DNA of 64,000 nucleotides from Rhizobium mongolense USDA 1844 (GCF_000419765.1 NZ_ATTQ01000002.1:372001-436000), one strand, 5' to 3'; positions 25,010 through 34,663 are shown, counted from the stretch's first letter. Notes: generated by a model from the sequence alone, not told the origin. Made by a program: numbers and translations.

Positions 25010-25792
25010 ATGGCTGTTGAACCCATCCTTACCGCCCGCGGCCTCGTGAAGCGCTACGGACGCGTCACCGCGCTCGACAACGCAGACTTCGACCTCTATC
25101 CCGGCGAAATCCTCGCCGTCATCGGCGACAACGGTGCCGGCAAGTCGTCGCTGATCAAGGCGATTTCCGGTGCAGTTACTCCCGACGAGGGCGAGATCAC
25201 GCTGGAGGGCAAGCCGGTCCACTTCAGGTCGCCGATGGAGGCGCGTGAGGCGGGCATCGAGACCGTCTATCAGAACCTTGCGCTTTCCCCCGCCTTGTCG
25301 ATTGCCGACAACATGTTTCTTGGTCGTGAGATCAGGAGGCCTGGCGTGCTCGGCAGTTGGTTCCGCATGCTCGATCGGCCGGCGATGGAAAAACGCGCCC
25401 GTACGAAGCTCACGGAACTGGGTCTGATGACGATCCAGAACATCAATCAGGCGGTCGAAACGCTCTCCGGCGGCCAGCGCCAGGGTGTGGCGGTTGCACG
25501 CGCGGCCGCTTTCGGCTCCAAGGTTGTCATCATGGATGAGCCGACAGCCGCACTCGGAGTGAAGGAAAGCCGTCGCGTGCTGGAACTGATCCTCGACGTG
25601 CGTTCCCGCGGCTTGCCGATCGTGCTCATTTCGCACAACATGCCGCATGTCTTCGAAGTCGCGGACCGTATCCACATCCACCGGCTCGGCCGCCGCCTGA
25701 CGGTCATCAACCCGAAGGAATACACCATGTCCGACGCCGTGGCATTCATGACCGGCGCCAAGACGGTCCCCACGGATCCGGTTCCCGCATGA
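25010..25792 (+). CDS. frcA: Sugar ABC transporter ATP-binding protein FrcA
   Basis: A 260-residue single ABC domain rather than the double-domain form usual for ribose-type importers, as in the S. meliloti FrcA. Walker A is GDNGAGKSS (about residues 38-46), the Q-loop VYQNLALSP, the signature ETLSGGQRQGVAVARAAAFG, Walker B VVIMDEPTAALG, and the switch His in VLISHNM. The start at 25010 was chosen directly behind frcC. It overlaps frcK by four bases (ATGA). Confidence 0.93.
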   Translation: MAVEPILTARGLVKRYGRVTALDNADFDLYPGEILAVIGDNGAGKSSLIKAISGAVTPDEGEITLEGKPVHFRSPMEAREAGIETVYQNLALSPALSIADNMFLGREIRRPGVLGSWFRMLDRPAMEKRARTKLTELGLMTIQNINQAVETLSGGQRQGVAVARAAAFGSKVVIMDEPTAALGVKESRRVLELILDVRSRGLPIVLISHNMPHVFEVADRIHIHRLGRRLTVINPKEYTMSDAVAFMTGAKTVPTDPVPA

Positions 25793-26415
25793 GCGTAACC
25801 ATCGAGGAAATCGCCGGCGAGGTGATCACCCGCGCCGGCGACACCAAGCGCTTCCTGATCGCCATCGCCGGTCCGCCCGGCGCCGGCAAGTCGACGATGG
25901 CGGATAATCTCGCCGATGCGCTGAGAGCGCGGGGAGAAACCGCGGAAGTGCTGCCGATGGACGGCTTTCACATGGACAACGCAGTTCTGAGCGAGCGGGG
26001 TCTGCTCGCCCGTAAGGGCGTGCCGGAAAGCTTCGACGTCCGCGGTTTTCTGGACATCATTCGCGCCGTGCGTCCAGCCGACCAGGAAGTGCTGATCCCG
26101 GTTTTCGACCGGTTCCGCGAGATCGCCATCGCATCGGCCCGCGTCGTCTCGCCGGAGCATCGCTTCATCATCGTCGAGGGCAACTACCTTCTGCTCAGCC
26201 AGGGCAAGTGGGCGGAGCTTGAGGGTATCTTCGACTACTCCATCATGCTTGCACCGCCGATCGAGGTGCTGGAAGAGCGGCTCTTAGCCCGCTGGCGCGG
26301 CTACAACCTGACGGAAGAGCAGGCGAGTGCCAAGGTCAATGGCAATGACCTGCCGAATGGCAGGCTCATCCTGGAAAACCGCCGCCGCGCCGATGTGACG
26401 CTTGAAATCGCCTGA
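25789..26415 (+). CDS. frcK: FrcK, uridine/pantothenate-kinase-like P-loop kinase
   Basis: A 208-residue P-loop kinase of the uridine kinase / phosphoribulokinase type. Walker A GPPGAGKSTMADNLADAL is at about residues 24-41, with DGFHMDNAVL (substrate Asp/His) and IIVEGNYLLLSQGKWAEL (Walker B region). The homologous gene closes the S. meliloti frcBCAK operon, but its substrate is not firmly established; phosphorylation of an imported sugar is the natural inference. Translational coupling to frcA supports a role in the same pathway. A small 6-bp palindrome (26426-26440) lies just behind the gene. Confidence 0.85.
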   Translation: MSVTIEEIAGEVITRAGDTKRFLIAIAGPPGAGKSTMADNLADALRARGETAEVLPMDGFHMDNAVLSERGLLARKGVPESFDVRGFLDIIRAVRPADQEVLIPVFDRFREIAIASARVVSPEHRFIIVEGNYLLLSQGKWAELEGIFDYSIMLAPPIEVLEERLLARWRGYNLTEEQASAKVNGNDLPNGRLILENRRRADVTLEIA

Positions 26416-26508
26416 CAATTGAAGCGGCAAAATGTTTGCCATGAGCCGTGCCGGGATGATAATGCGCGAGGCGGAACTTTGAAGGCCGCCCTGCCGGAGT
26501 TATAGCGC

Positions 26509-27552
26509 ATGCAGTCCATCACCATCCGCCGCCCTGACGACTGGCACCTGCATCTGCGCGATGGCGCGATGCTTGAAGGTGTGATCGGCGATACCAGCCG
26601 CAACTTCGCCCGCGCCATCATCATGCCGAACCTCGTGCCGCCGGTCGTGACGACGGCGGACGCGAAAGCCTATCGCGCGCGGATCATGGAGGCATTGCCG
26701 AACGGCGATCGCTTCGAGCCGCTGATGACGCTCTACCTCACGGAGCATACGAGCGCCGACGATATCGAGGAAGGCAAGAAAAGCGGCCTGATCACGGCGG
26801 TAAAACTTTATCCGGCGGGTGCGACTACCAATTCCCATAGCGGCGTGCGCGACATGGAAAAGGCCATGCCGATGCTGGAGCGCATGGCGAAGATCGGTCT
26901 GCCGCTTTGCGTGCACGGTGAAGTTACGACGCCTGAGGTCGACATCTTCGACCGTGAGGCCGTATTCATCGAAACGGTGCTCGATCCCCTGCGCAAGCGC
27001 CTGCCGGAGCTGAAAGTCACGATGGAGCACGTAACGACGGCAGACGGCATCGACTATATCAAGTCGTCGAAAGCCAATCTCGCAGGCTCCATCACGACGC
27101 ACCACCTGATCATCAACCGCAATGCAATCCTGGTTGGCGGCGTCCGGCCGCATTATTACTGCCTGCCGGTCGCCAAGCGCGAAAACCACCGCCTGGCGCT
27201 GCGTGCGGCCGCTGTGAGCGGCGACAAGCGCTTCTTCCTCGGCACCGATTCGGCCCCGCATATCGATCCGCTGAAGGAGTGCGCCTGCGGCTGCGCTGGC
27301 ATCTATTCCTCGATCAATACGATGAGTTGCCTTGCCCATGTCTTCGAGCAGGAGGGCGCGCTCGACAAGCTCGAAGCCTTCGTCTCGCTGAACGGCCCGG
27401 CCTGGTATGGCCTTTCGCCGAACGAAGAGCGCGTCACGCTGGTGAAGCGTGAAGTGCCCGTGGCGTTTCCGACGAAGATCGAAACCGGTGCCGGAACGGT
27501 GACGGTGTTCGATCCCATGTTCCCGCTGCACTGGGACGTCGAACGCTCTTGA
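26509..27552 (+). CDS. pyrC: Dihydroorotase (type II)
   Basis: A 347-residue zinc amidohydrolase of pyrimidine biosynthesis that cyclises N-carbamoyl-aspartate to dihydroorotate. All metal ligands are visible: the HxH pair in [13 protein letters not shown] (near residue 15), the carboxylated lysine in [15 protein letters not shown] (near 103), His in CVHGEV, His in [10 protein letters not shown], and Asp in [19 protein letters not shown] ribosome binding site precedes the ATG. This is the short class II enzyme, as in E. coli PyrC. It is transcribed apart from pyrE (31804). Confidence 0.96.
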   Translation: MQSITIRRPDDWHLHLRDGAMLEGVIGDTSRNFARAIIMPNLVPPVVTTADAKAYRARIMEALPNGDRFEPLMTLYLTEHTSADDIEEGKKSGLITAVKLYPAGATTNSHSGVRDMEKAMPMLERMAKIGLPLCVHGEVTTPEVDIFDREAVFIETVLDPLRKRLPELKVTMEHVTTADGIDYIKSSKANLAGSITTHHLIINRNAILVGGVRPHYYCLPVAKRENHRLALRAAAVSGDKRFFLGTDSAPHIDPLKECACGCAGIYSSINTMSCLAHVFEQEGALDKLEAFVSLNGPAWYGLSPNEERVTLVKREVPVAFPTKIETGAGTVTVFDPMFPLHWDVERS

Positions 27553-27735
27553 TCGGCTCGTGCAATTTTTCTAGGGTCGTTTCCGGCGATGCGGCCAGCC
27601 GTCCCGTGCGTGCGAGCGCTAAGGTGAATGCATCCAGATAAATCCTTCACATCCTTGCCTTTGGCGAACGATGGCGAACGGGTCAGCAGACGCGGGCACT
27701 GATCTTCCTGTTTGCCGCCGACGGAAGGATGAACG

Positions 27736-28272
27736 ATGCGCGATTTTCGCGATGCCAAGCTTATGGCAAAAGCCCTGCGGCAGGCTCTGGCCGGCCGAGA
27801 AATTACCCTCACGCATAGCGAGACGCTGGAGATTGTCGCCAGGCAGTTTGGCTTCGATCAGTGGAACATTCTTGCGGCGAGGCTTGATGAAGCGGACGCC
27901 AGCCCCGGCAATATCGACATAGAACCGCCGATTCCCATCTTCCGTATTTTCGATATCGACAAGGCGATGGAGTTCTATTGCGGCTTTCTAGGCTTCAGGC
28001 TGGATTGGAAACACCGCTTCGGCGATCAGTTTCCGCTCTATTGCCAGGTCTCACGCGGGAGCATGCTGCTGCATCTGAGCGAGCATTCCGGCGACGCGAG
28101 CCCCGGCGCCAGAGCCTTCGTGCCGGTGAGCGGTGTTCGCGCCTTCCAGGCCGAACTCGTCGGCAAGAATTATCGCTACATGAAGCCAGGCCTCGAAGAG
28201 GCGCCGTGGGGGCTCGAGATGCAGGTCGTCGACCCCTTCAACAACCGCATCACCTTCTGCGAAAGATGCTGA
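27736..28272 (+). CDS. Glyoxalase-superfamily protein with N-terminal helical domain
   Basis: A 178-residue protein. The first 55 residues (RDFRDAKLMAKALRQALAGR, SETLEIVARQFGFDQWNILA) form a helical domain seen in the glyoxalase-related family of bleomycin-resistance-like proteins. The remaining 120 residues are a vicinal-oxygen-chelate fold: PIFRIFDIDKAMEFYCGFLG, SRGSMLLHLSEHSGD and EMQVVDPFNNRITFCER. Members of this group are often annotated as bleomycin resistance proteins, but an enzymatic metal site is not certain. A GGAAGG ribosome binding site precedes the ATG. It is a stand-alone gene. Confidence 0.82.
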   Translation: MRDFRDAKLMAKALRQALAGREITLTHSETLEIVARQFGFDQWNILAARLDEADASPGNIDIEPPIPIFRIFDIDKAMEFYCGFLGFRLDWKHRFGDQFPLYCQVSRGSMLLHLSEHSGDASPGARAFVPVSGVRAFQAELVGKNYRYMKPGLEEAPWGLEMQVVDPFNNRITFCERC

Positions 28273-28309
28273 AAGGCCGGGCGGGAGGAGCAAAGTCCTA
28301 CCGCCTCCA

Positions 28310-28798
28310 TCAAAGGATCATCAAGGCCCGGACGAAAGCAACTGCGGAAAGCAGGGACGCGATCGTGCGGACGTGATTCCACCAGGTCCAATCCTTCAGA
28401 TAGGTATTCCAGACGCTGGCGTCTTGCGCGCCATTAGCGCTGACCTTTGCCAGGGCATTATTCATCGGCACGTTGAAGACGATAGTTGAGATAAAGGATG
28501 CGATGACGTAGAGCCCGGCACCAGCCAGCATCCAAATGCCTGCGCTTCCCCGCCAGTCGATGACGGCCAGGACGGCGATCAGGACGGACAGGATGGCGGT
28601 TGGAATGAAGACGAGCATGAACGGCGAGCGCACGATCGTGACGTTGATCGAATTCATTGCCGCGATGCCTTGCTCCGGCGGAATGCGGGAAAATGCGGTC
28701 ATGATGAAGGTCGAGAAGGCAAAGAAGATGCCGGCGACAAGGCCGCTGCCGATTGCAGCGGCGACAAGCGCGAAGGTGAGGATCATTCCCATGGTCAT
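28310..28798 (-). CDS. DUF1772 integral membrane protein
   Basis: A 162-residue protein with four predicted helices (ILTFALVAAAIGSGLVAGIF, FMLVFIPTAILSVLIAVLAV, IWMLAGAGLYVIASFISTIV and a C-terminal IASLLSAVAFVRALMIL). The conserved FFAFSTFIMTAFSRIPPEQG and VPMNNALAKV segments are typical of DUF1772 (anthrone-oxygenase-like) proteins. The start at 28798 forms an ATGA overlap with the NmrA-like gene; an ATG at 28807 is the alternative. The pair is divergent from a TetR gene, which probably regulates both. Function unknown. Confidence 0.86.
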   Translation of the reverse strand: MTMGMILTFALVAAAIGSGLVAGIFFAFSTFIMTAFSRIPPEQGIAAMNSINVTIVRSPFMLVFIPTAILSVLIAVLAVIDWRGSAGIWMLAGAGLYVIASFISTIVFNVPMNNALAKVSANGAQDASVWNTYLKDWTWWNHVRTIASLLSAVAFVRALMIL

Positions 28799-29619
28799 GT
28801 CTCCCATATGCCGGTCACCGCAGTCTCGCGGGCATATTGGCTGAAGTCTTTCGGCGGCCGGCCGAGGATTTCCGCAACACCATTCATGACGCGCGAATTG
28901 CGGCCGTCGAGAACCTTGCCGAAGAGCTCCTCGAGAAGATCGATCGTTCCTGCCGGCAGGTCGGCCGAAGAGAGCCCGGCCTTGAAGTCTTCCATGGAAA
29001 CCTGGCGGTAGCGGATCGCCCGTCCGGTCGCCGTCGCGATCTCCGATACCGCTTCGCGGAAGGTAAGCGCGCTTGGCCCGGTCAATTCGTAGGTTTTGCC
29101 GAGGTGACGCTGGTCGGTCAGCGCGGCAACGGCCGCATCGGCAATGTCGTCGGCATCGGTGAAGGGCTCCTTGACCTCACCCGCGGGCAAGACGAGCTCT
29201 CCCGCGGCGATCGAATCCTTAAACGCGCCTTCGCTGAAGTTCTGGCAGAACCAGGATGCTCGCAGGATCGTGTAGCCGATGCCGGCGGCCTTGAGCATCT
29301 CTTCGCTGCGCTCGGCACCGTCTTCGCCGCGGCCGGAGAGCAGGACGATATGCCGCAAACCGTAATCGACGGCCGTCTTCGCCAAGGCGCCGATAGCAGC
29401 GGCCGCCCAAGCGACGGCGAGATCGGGCTGAAAGGTGACATATGCGCTGGTGGCACCCTTAAGCGCCGAGGGCCAGGTTGCTCTATTCTCCCAATCAAAG
29501 GGGCGTGTGCTGGAGCGCGAAGCGAAGCGCGACTTGATACCGCGCTCTTTGAGTCGCGAAGCGACGCGCCCGCCAGTTTTTCCCGCGCCGCCAACTAGGA
29601 TGATTTCGGAATTCTGCAT
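28795..29619 (-). CDS. NmrA-family NAD(P)-binding protein
   Basis: A 274-residue atypical SDR of the NmrA/quinone-reductase-2 type. The start at 29619 (MQNSEIILVGGAGKTGGRVA) puts the GxxGxxG nucleotide motif at about residues 9-15; 15 upstream codons are open but unlikely. Further family marks are RHIVLLSGRGEDGAER, ILRASWFCQNFSEG and KTYELTGPSALTFREAVSEI. Such proteins sense or reduce NAD(P)-linked substrates. It forms an operon with the DUF1772 gene (4-base overlap) and is divergent from the TetR gene at 29716. Confidence 0.9.
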   Translation of the reverse strand: MQNSEIILVGGAGKTGGRVASRLKERGIKSRFASRSSTRPFDWENRATWPSALKGATSAYVTFQPDLAVAWAAAAIGALAKTAVDYGLRHIVLLSGRGEDGAERSEEMLKAAGIGYTILRASWFCQNFSEGAFKDSIAAGELVLPAGEVKEPFTDADDIADAAVAALTDQRHLGKTYELTGPSALTFREAVSEIATATGRAIRYRQVSMEDFKAGLSSADLPAGTIDLLEELFGKVLDGRNSRVMNGVAEILGRPPKDFSQYARETAVTGIWET

Positions 29620-29643
29620 TTGACTGCTCCTTCCACAAAACAA

Positions 29644-29680
29644 GAGAAAATCTCGTATTTGCATAATGAGATAAACTCTC
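29644..29680. promoter_or_regulatory. Two GAGA-N-TCTC palindromes, candidate TetR operator
   Basis: GAGA-AAA-TCTC at 29644-29654 and GAGA-TAAAC-TCTC at 29668-29680 lie between the divergent NmrA-like and TetR genes, with centres 25 bp apart in a very AT-rich stretch. They are placed to cover both promoters. The arms are short, so the assignment is tentative. Confidence 0.45.
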
Positions 29681-29715
29681 TTATTTTACTCGTCAACAGA
29701 AAAATGGAGTGCCGA

Positions 29716-30381
29716 ATGACGGAACGGACCGTGGTTAGGCGTAAAAGAGGATTGCAATCGGCCGGTCAACCTCGACGCATCCCGCGCCAGCAGCGGGGTC
29801 GGGAACGCTTCGAGAAGATCTTGTCGGTGGCAATGGAACTGATCGAAAAGAACGGCAGCGACGCCCTGAAGATGAGCGAAATCGTTGAAAAGGCCGAGCT
29901 TTCCTTCGGCGCCCTTTACCAGTATTTCCCGGACAAGAGCTCCATCATCCGGACGCTTGCCGAACGCTTCAACGAGCAGGGCAGGCGCTGCGTCGAAGAA
30001 GAGCTGGCCAAGGTAGCGAGCACCGAAACGCTGCAAAGGGCGCTCTGCAACATCGTCGATCAGTATTGCGATTTCTTCCGCAGAGAACCGGTCATGCGCG
30101 ACATCTGGCATGCGACCCAGGCCGACAAGCTGCTGCAGGAGGTCGATGCCGAGGACATGGAATTCCACTCGCAAAGACTGTTCGAGGTCTTGGAAAAACT
30201 GTGGCCGGAGCGTGAAGGGGGCGAGTTGCTGGCGATTGCGCGGCTGACGATGCATCTGCTTGCAGCGGCCGTGCGCTATTCGATCTCGGTCAGCGAGGAG
30301 GAGGGGCGGACTGCGATCGCGCTCTACAAGAGAATGCTGCCGGCCGATATCGGCCGGCTTCTCGACAACCCGTCGCGCTAG
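29716..30381 (+). CDS. TetR-family transcriptional regulator
   Basis: About 221 residues, starting at MTERTVVRRKRGLQS with a GGAG five bases upstream; in-frame starts at 29704 and 29620 are alternatives. The helix-turn-helix lies around FEKILSVAMELIEKNGSDAL and KMSEIVEKAELSFGALYQYF (about residues 38-80). The helical C-terminal domain includes PVMRDIWHATQADKLLQEVD. It is divergent from the NmrA-like/DUF1772 pair, with two short palindromes in the gap, so local repression is likely. Its stop overlaps the convergent DUF4010 gene by four bases. Confidence 0.9.
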   Translation: MTERTVVRRKRGLQSAGQPRRIPRQQRGRERFEKILSVAMELIEKNGSDALKMSEIVEKAELSFGALYQYFPDKSSIIRTLAERFNEQGRRCVEEELAKVASTETLQRALCNIVDQYCDFFRREPVMRDIWHATQADKLLQEVDAEDMEFHSQRLFEVLEKLWPEREGGELLAIARLTMHLLAAAVRYSISVSEEEGRTAIALYKRMLPADIGRLLDNPSR

Positions 30382-31649
30382 ACGGGCATAAGGCTGCGGA
30401 GCATGAAATAGGCGATGCATCCCATGGCAACCGCGACTACTGAGGCCAACGCCAAGGCGACGCCATACTCCCGCGTGCCGGCGGTGAAGGCTAGCACCGC
30501 CTTTGTTATGACATTGACGGCGACCGCAATCAGGATGACGTCGGCGGCGGTTTTGGCATTGATCGCGGTGCCCATAAGGCGCGCCGTCGAAAGTGTGATG
30601 GCGTCCACATCGACCAGCCCGGAGATCGCGGCCACGGCGTAAAGTGCCGACGCGCCGATATAGTCGATTGCCATCTTTGATATCAGGCTGATCAACCCAA
30701 GCAGCGCGGCGAAAGAGAAGACCATGCGAAGTTCGAACGGGTTCTTCAGCTCAATTTCCGGCACCTCTCTCGCGGAGCCGGAACGCCAGACCCAGAAGAC
30801 GCCCGCAATCAGAAAGCCGATGATCGCCGGGATCAGGCCGGCTGCAAGCGGAGGAAGCAAGTCGAGCGAGAAGGCGCTGCCGATGACAAGAACACGGGCA
30901 AAGGACAAGGCTCCAGCAACGGCCGCCCCGGCCGCCAGATGTGTCGAACCCTGAGGCGCCTGCTTGGAATAACGTGCGAAAGAGAGCGTCAGCGCAGTGG
31001 AAGAAACCAGTCCCCCGGCAGCCCCTGCCAGCAGGATGCCACGAGTCGTGCCAGTCAGCTTGATGGCGAGATAGCCGGCAAAGGAAAGTGCGGCGATGGT
31101 AATGGTCAGCACCCAGAGGGAAAAAGGGTTGAGCGCCCCCCAAGGGTCGAGCGGCCTGTCCGGAAGCAGCGGTAGAGCAACCACGGTCATGGCAAGCAGC
31201 ACCAGCGCAGAGCGAAGCTCCGGCCAGGTCATACCTCTCAGAAAGCCATGCAGGCTGTGGCGCGCGGCAAGAATTATCGTCATCACGACGCCGCTTGCAG
31301 CCGCAGTCACGATGTCACCGACAGCGGCGAGAACGCCAAGCCCGAAAACCGCCAGCGCAGCCACGACCGAGGTTATGCTGTAATCTTCGTCTTCCTGCGT
31401 CTCCTGCCAATTCCCTGCTATATAGACGAGGCCAAGCAGCGCCGCGATCGTCGCCGGTAGGAAAGGACCGATCATCGAATGCAGCGTCCCGGCTATTCCG
31501 CCGAGAAAACCAGTGAGGGCGAATGTGCGGATACCTGCTGTCCTGCCGCCCGCCCGGACGTCGCGCTCCTGCCAGCCCCGCTCGACGCCGACAAGCAGGC
31601 CAATCGCAAGAGCCACACCGAGACGCTGAAAGATTTCGATATGTTCCAT
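30378..31649 (-). CDS. MgtC/SapB-DUF4010 membrane protein
   Basis: A 423-residue polytopic membrane protein. The N-terminal part (about residues 8-140) resembles MgtC/SapB: LGVALAIGLLVGVERGWQER, RTFALTGFLGGIAGTLHSMI. The remainder is DUF4010, with repeated hydrophobic helices (ILLAGAAGGLVSSTALTLSF, LPPLAAGLIPAIIGFLIAGV, ALYAVAAISGLVDVDAITLS). About 12 membrane helices are expected. MgtC relatives influence Mg2+ or pH homeostasis, but this fusion is functionally undefined. It is a stand-alone gene. Confidence 0.9.
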   Translation of the reverse strand: MEHIEIFQRLGVALAIGLLVGVERGWQERDVRAGGRTAGIRTFALTGFLGGIAGTLHSMIGPFLPATIAALLGLVYIAGNWQETQEDEDYSITSVVAALAVFGLGVLAAVGDIVTAAASGVVMTIILAARHSLHGFLRGMTWPELRSALVLLAMTVVALPLLPDRPLDPWGALNPFSLWVLTITIAALSFAGYLAIKLTGTTRGILLAGAAGGLVSSTALTLSFARYSKQAPQGSTHLAAGAAVAGALSFARVLVIGSAFSLDLLPPLAAGLIPAIIGFLIAGVFWVWRSGSAREVPEIELKNPFELRMVFSFAALLGLISLISKMAIDYIGASALYAVAAISGLVDVDAITLSTARLMGTAINAKTAADVILIAVAVNVITKAVLAFTAGTREYGVALALASVVAVAMGCIAYFMLRSLMPV

Positions 31650-31803
31650 GGTCTTACGATATTCCCGTCATGCCAGCGCACAATCAGAAATGTTTGAAAG
31701 AGTTGACGCATTCGTTGCTATTCTTGACGCCGGACCCTCGCAGTTCTGGAATCTTTTCGCGCTTGCTGCTATTGCCGCATGGATTTAAGCGAAGGAGAGA
31801 GCG

Positions 31804-32493
31804 ATGATCCACACGACATTTCCCGACCGCGCCGTCATGGCCGAACTGGTGGCGAAGATGCTCTGGGAGATCAGGGCGGTCCATTTCAACGCCGCCCAGC
31901 CCTACAAGCTCTCCTCCGGCATGGCGAGCCCGGTCTATATCGATTGCCGCAAGCTGCTCTCTTTCGCGCGAATCCGTTCCACGGTGATGGACTTCGCCGC
32001 AGGCGTCGTCCTTCGTGACGCCGGTTTCGAGCAGTTCGATTGCATTGCCGGCGGCGAGACGGCGGGGATTCCCTTCGCCGCGTTGCTTGCCGATCGTCTC
32101 GGCCTGCCGATGATCTATGTGCGCAAACAGCCGAAGGGCCATGGCCGCAATGCGCAGATCGAAGGGAATATGCCCGAAGGTTCGCGCGTCCTTGTCATCG
32201 AGGATCTGACGACGGCGGGCGGCAGCATGTTCAAGTTCATCGATGCCATCCGCGCGGCTGGCGGCATCGTTGATCACGGCATTGCACTCTTCTACTACGG
32301 CATCTTTGACGAAGGCGCGTTGCGCTTTGCTGACGGGAAGGTGAAGCTGCATTACATCGCTACCTGGCGTGACGTTCTGGCTGTTGCCAAAGCGCAGGAG
32401 CTTTTCGACGAGAAGACGCTCAGCGAAGTGGAAGCTTTCCTCGACGCGCCGCTCGCCTGGTCGGGCCGCAACGGCGGCGTTTCGTCGCTTTAA
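31804..32493 (+). CDS. pyrE: Orotate phosphoribosyltransferase
   Basis: A 229-residue type I phosphoribosyltransferase that makes OMP from orotate and PRPP. The PRPP loop is [20 protein letters not shown] (about residues 128-147), and the catalytic lysine-rich loop is [21 protein letters not shown] strong ribosome binding site (AAGGAGAGAG) precedes the ATG. A short terminator-like hairpin follows, then frk 91 bases downstream. Confidence 0.96.
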   Translation: MIHTTFPDRAVMAELVAKMLWEIRAVHFNAAQPYKLSSGMASPVYIDCRKLLSFARIRSTVMDFAAGVVLRDAGFEQFDCIAGGETAGIPFAALLADRLGLPMIYVRKQPKGHGRNAQIEGNMPEGSRVLVIEDLTTAGGSMFKFIDAIRAAGGIVDHGIALFYYGIFDEGALRFADGKVKLHYIATWRDVLAVAKAQELFDEKTLSEVEAFLDAPLAWSGRNGGVSSL

Positions 32494-32503
32494 GAACGGA
32501 TAG

Positions 32504-32524
32504 GCAAAGTGCGGCTTTGCTTTT
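32504..32524 (+). terminator. Short hairpin with T-run after pyrE
   Basis: GCAAAG, loop TGCGG, CTTTGC, then TTTT, starting ten bases behind the pyrE stop. The stem is only 6 bp, so termination may be incomplete and frk could be partly cotranscribed. Confidence 0.5.
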
Positions 32525-32584
32525 GCCACGAAATTATCTAATCGATTTGAAGATCGAAATTCACCGATACTTTGGGAGGCCGGA

Positions 32585-33511
32585 ATGATTTTGTGCTGTG
32601 GCGAAGCGTTGATCGACATGCTGCCGCGGGAGACGACGCTCGGCGAGAAGAGCTTCGCGCCCTATGCCGGCGGTGCGATCTTCAACACGGCGATTGCGCT
32701 CGGCAGGCTTGGCGTTCCGACGTCCTTCTTTACCGGCATCGCCGATGACATGATGGGCGATATCCTGCGCGAGACGCTGGTCGCCAGCAATGTTGATTTC
32801 AGCCTTTGCGCCATATCGCCCCGCCCGTCGACGCTCGCATTCGTTAAGCTGGTGAACGGTCAGGCGACTTATGCCTTCTACGATGAAGGCACGGCCGGCC
32901 GCATGATCACCACAGACGATCTGCCGGTCCTCGGCGACGATTGTGAGGCGCTGCATTTCGGTGCGATCAGCCTGATCCCCAGTCCCTGCGGCGAGACGTA
33001 CGAGACGCTGCTCGATCGAGAGGCCGGAAAGCGCGTCATCTCGCTCGATCCGAACATCCGCCCCGGCTTCATCAAGAATAAGGAAGCCCACATGGCGCGC
33101 ATCAAGCGCATGGCGGCGAAGTCCGATATCGTCAAGTTTTCCGACGAAGATCTTGAATGGTTTGGCCTTGAAGGCAGCCATGACGATCTGGCGGCCCACT
33201 GGCTGAAGCATGGCGCCAAGCTCGTCGTCATCACCAAGGGCGCGGAAGGCGCGTCGGGCTACACCAAGGATCGCAAGGTCGTTGTGCCGAGCCAGCGCGT
33301 CACTGTGGTCGACACGGTTGGTGCGGGCGATACATTCGATGCGGGCATCCTCGCTTCGCTGAAGATGGACAATCTGTTGACCAAGGCGCAGGTTGCCTCC
33401 CTCGACGAAAAGGCGCTGCACAACGCTCTGTCGCTTGGGGCAAAGGCCGCGGCCGTCACCGTTTCGCGCGCCGGCGCCAATCCGCCCTGGGCGCACGAAA
33501 TCGGCCTTTGA
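32585..33511 (+). CDS. frk: PfkB-family fructokinase
   Basis: A 308-residue sugar kinase. The N-terminal PfkB signature is AGGAIFNTAIALGRLGVPTS (about residues 29-48). The C-terminal signature DTVGAGDTFDAGIL (about 240-253) contains the catalytic Asp and anion hole. LDPNIRPGFIKNK also fits fructokinases. It phosphorylates fructose to fructose-6-phosphate, which pgi (38090-39715) interconverts with glucose-6-phosphate. With frcBCAK in the same window the fructose route is complete to that point. In rhizobia frk often sits near pyrE, as here. It converges with the hydrolase gene one base away. Confidence 0.92.
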   Translation: MILCCGEALIDMLPRETTLGEKSFAPYAGGAIFNTAIALGRLGVPTSFFTGIADDMMGDILRETLVASNVDFSLCAISPRPSTLAFVKLVNGQATYAFYDEGTAGRMITTDDLPVLGDDCEALHFGAISLIPSPCGETYETLLDREAGKRVISLDPNIRPGFIKNKEAHMARIKRMAAKSDIVKFSDEDLEWFGLEGSHDDLAAHWLKHGAKLVVITKGAEGASGYTKDRKVVVPSQRVTVVDTVGAGDTFDAGILASLKMDNLLTKAQVASLDEKALHNALSLGAKAAAVTVSRAGANPPWAHEIGL

Positions 33512-33512
33512 G

Positions 33513-34316
33513 CTACCCAAGCCGATCAAGAAAGCCGAGTACTTCGCGATTGAAGTGCTCGGGCCGCTGCAGGGGCGCGAAGTGGCTGACATCGGGCAGC
33601 AGGATGAGCTCGGCATCAGGGATGTTGCGCGCGAGATAGTCGGCATGCTCGGGCTTGATGAATTCGTCGCGCTCACCCAGCACGACCGCGACTGGCACCT
33701 TGATCCGCGCGAGATCGCTCGCTGTGTAGTTGGGCTCGGTCGCCATCATCCTGCTGACGTCCTGAACAAAGGCATCGAACTGATCGGGTGTTGCCGATAG
33801 TGCCCGATAATCCTTGCTGTGCCGGCTGAAGCAGCGATCGATGACCGGCGTCGCGACAAACTCTTTCGTGCCGCTCGGATCCATATTGCACGCGAAGAAG
33901 AAGACGCCGGAGACGCGGTCCGGATGCTGATCGGCAAGGATGAGTGCTGTGCAGGCGCCATCACTCCAGCCGACGAGCGCTGCCTTGGCGAGCTCTAGAT
34001 GATCCATGATCGCCAGAACGTCCGTTGCCATCAACGCGTACTCATACGGCTGGGTATCGCGCGTGCTGCGGCCATGCCCACGGCTGTCGATGACCACAAC
34101 CTGCCGGCCGGACTCGATCAATGCCGGCACTTGGTAGCCCCAATTGCCGCTGTTACCAAGCCCGCCATGCAAGAGGATCACCGCAGGACCGTTCCCGTAA
34201 GTCGCGTACCATATACTGGCACCCTCATGCTCGATGAGACCTGCGGATGCCGCCGTCGGCAGCGGTGGCGCGCCCTCTGCCTCAAAAATCTTGAGTTCGT
34301 CGTCCATCACACTCAT
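33513..34316 (-). CDS. Alpha/beta hydrolase
   Basis: A 267-residue cytoplasmic hydrolase. The start at 34316 (MSVMDDELKIFEAEG) has a GGGAGAG ribosome binding site. The fold marks are VILLHGGLGNSGNWGYQVPA (oxyanion loop HGG), the nucleophile elbow ALVGWSDGACTALILA (GWSDG), the acid region VAVVLGERDEF and the catalytic His in LPDVSHFAPLQRP. No substrate can be predicted. It stands alone, convergent with frk. Confidence 0.9.
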   Translation of the reverse strand: MSVMDDELKIFEAEGAPPLPTAASAGLIEHEGASIWYATYGNGPAVILLHGGLGNSGNWGYQVPALIESGRQVVVIDSRGHGRSTRDTQPYEYALMATDVLAIMDHLELAKAALVGWSDGACTALILADQHPDRVSGVFFFACNMDPSGTKEFVATPVIDRCFSRHSKDYRALSATPDQFDAFVQDVSRMMATEPNYTASDLARIKVPVAVVLGERDEFIKPEHADYLARNIPDAELILLPDVSHFAPLQRPEHFNREVLGFLDRLG

Positions 34317-34663
34317 GCGGCTCTCCCTTCCTTGATACAGACGATCAGATGTGGCGCGTTTCGACAGCTTCAAATGTAAATCACAGATCCCATCCGAGAT
34401 CTTGAGGCACGATCCGAGAGATCGGGATCGTCGAACGACAGACGGATGGTCCCAGGGAGAATTTAGGAGAATAAGACACCATCAGATCGTCTAAGGCTTC
34501 GAAAGTCGCACAATGCCTAAACGGGATGCCAGGCTTAGGAGACCCGTCGTGCATCGGCAGCCGCGACAAGGGCGAGCTGAGGAGCAGAGCAAGCACAGCA
34601 TCTCGTAGAACGGACTTACGTGGCCAATTCGACGGACAGACGAGTCATTCGCGTTTACATCTA
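34317..34663. other. 347-bp region between hydrolase and hicB genes
   Basis: No credible gene. It contains the promoter of the minus-strand hydrolase near its left edge and the left copy of a 22-base direct repeat (34498-34519). On the minus strand the repeat lies in a stretch that would read PFRHCATFEALDDLMV, echoing TRHGATFETQNENMF at the second copy, so both may be remnants of the same coding element. Confidence 0.45.
34498..34519 (+). repeat. 22-base direct repeat, left copy
   Basis: Begins TTCGAAAGTCGCAC and ends ATGCCTA. It matches 36920-36941 at 21 of 22 positions in the same orientation. The pair brackets hicAB and the sorbosone-dehydrogenase-like gene, 2.4 kb apart. Confidence 0.7.
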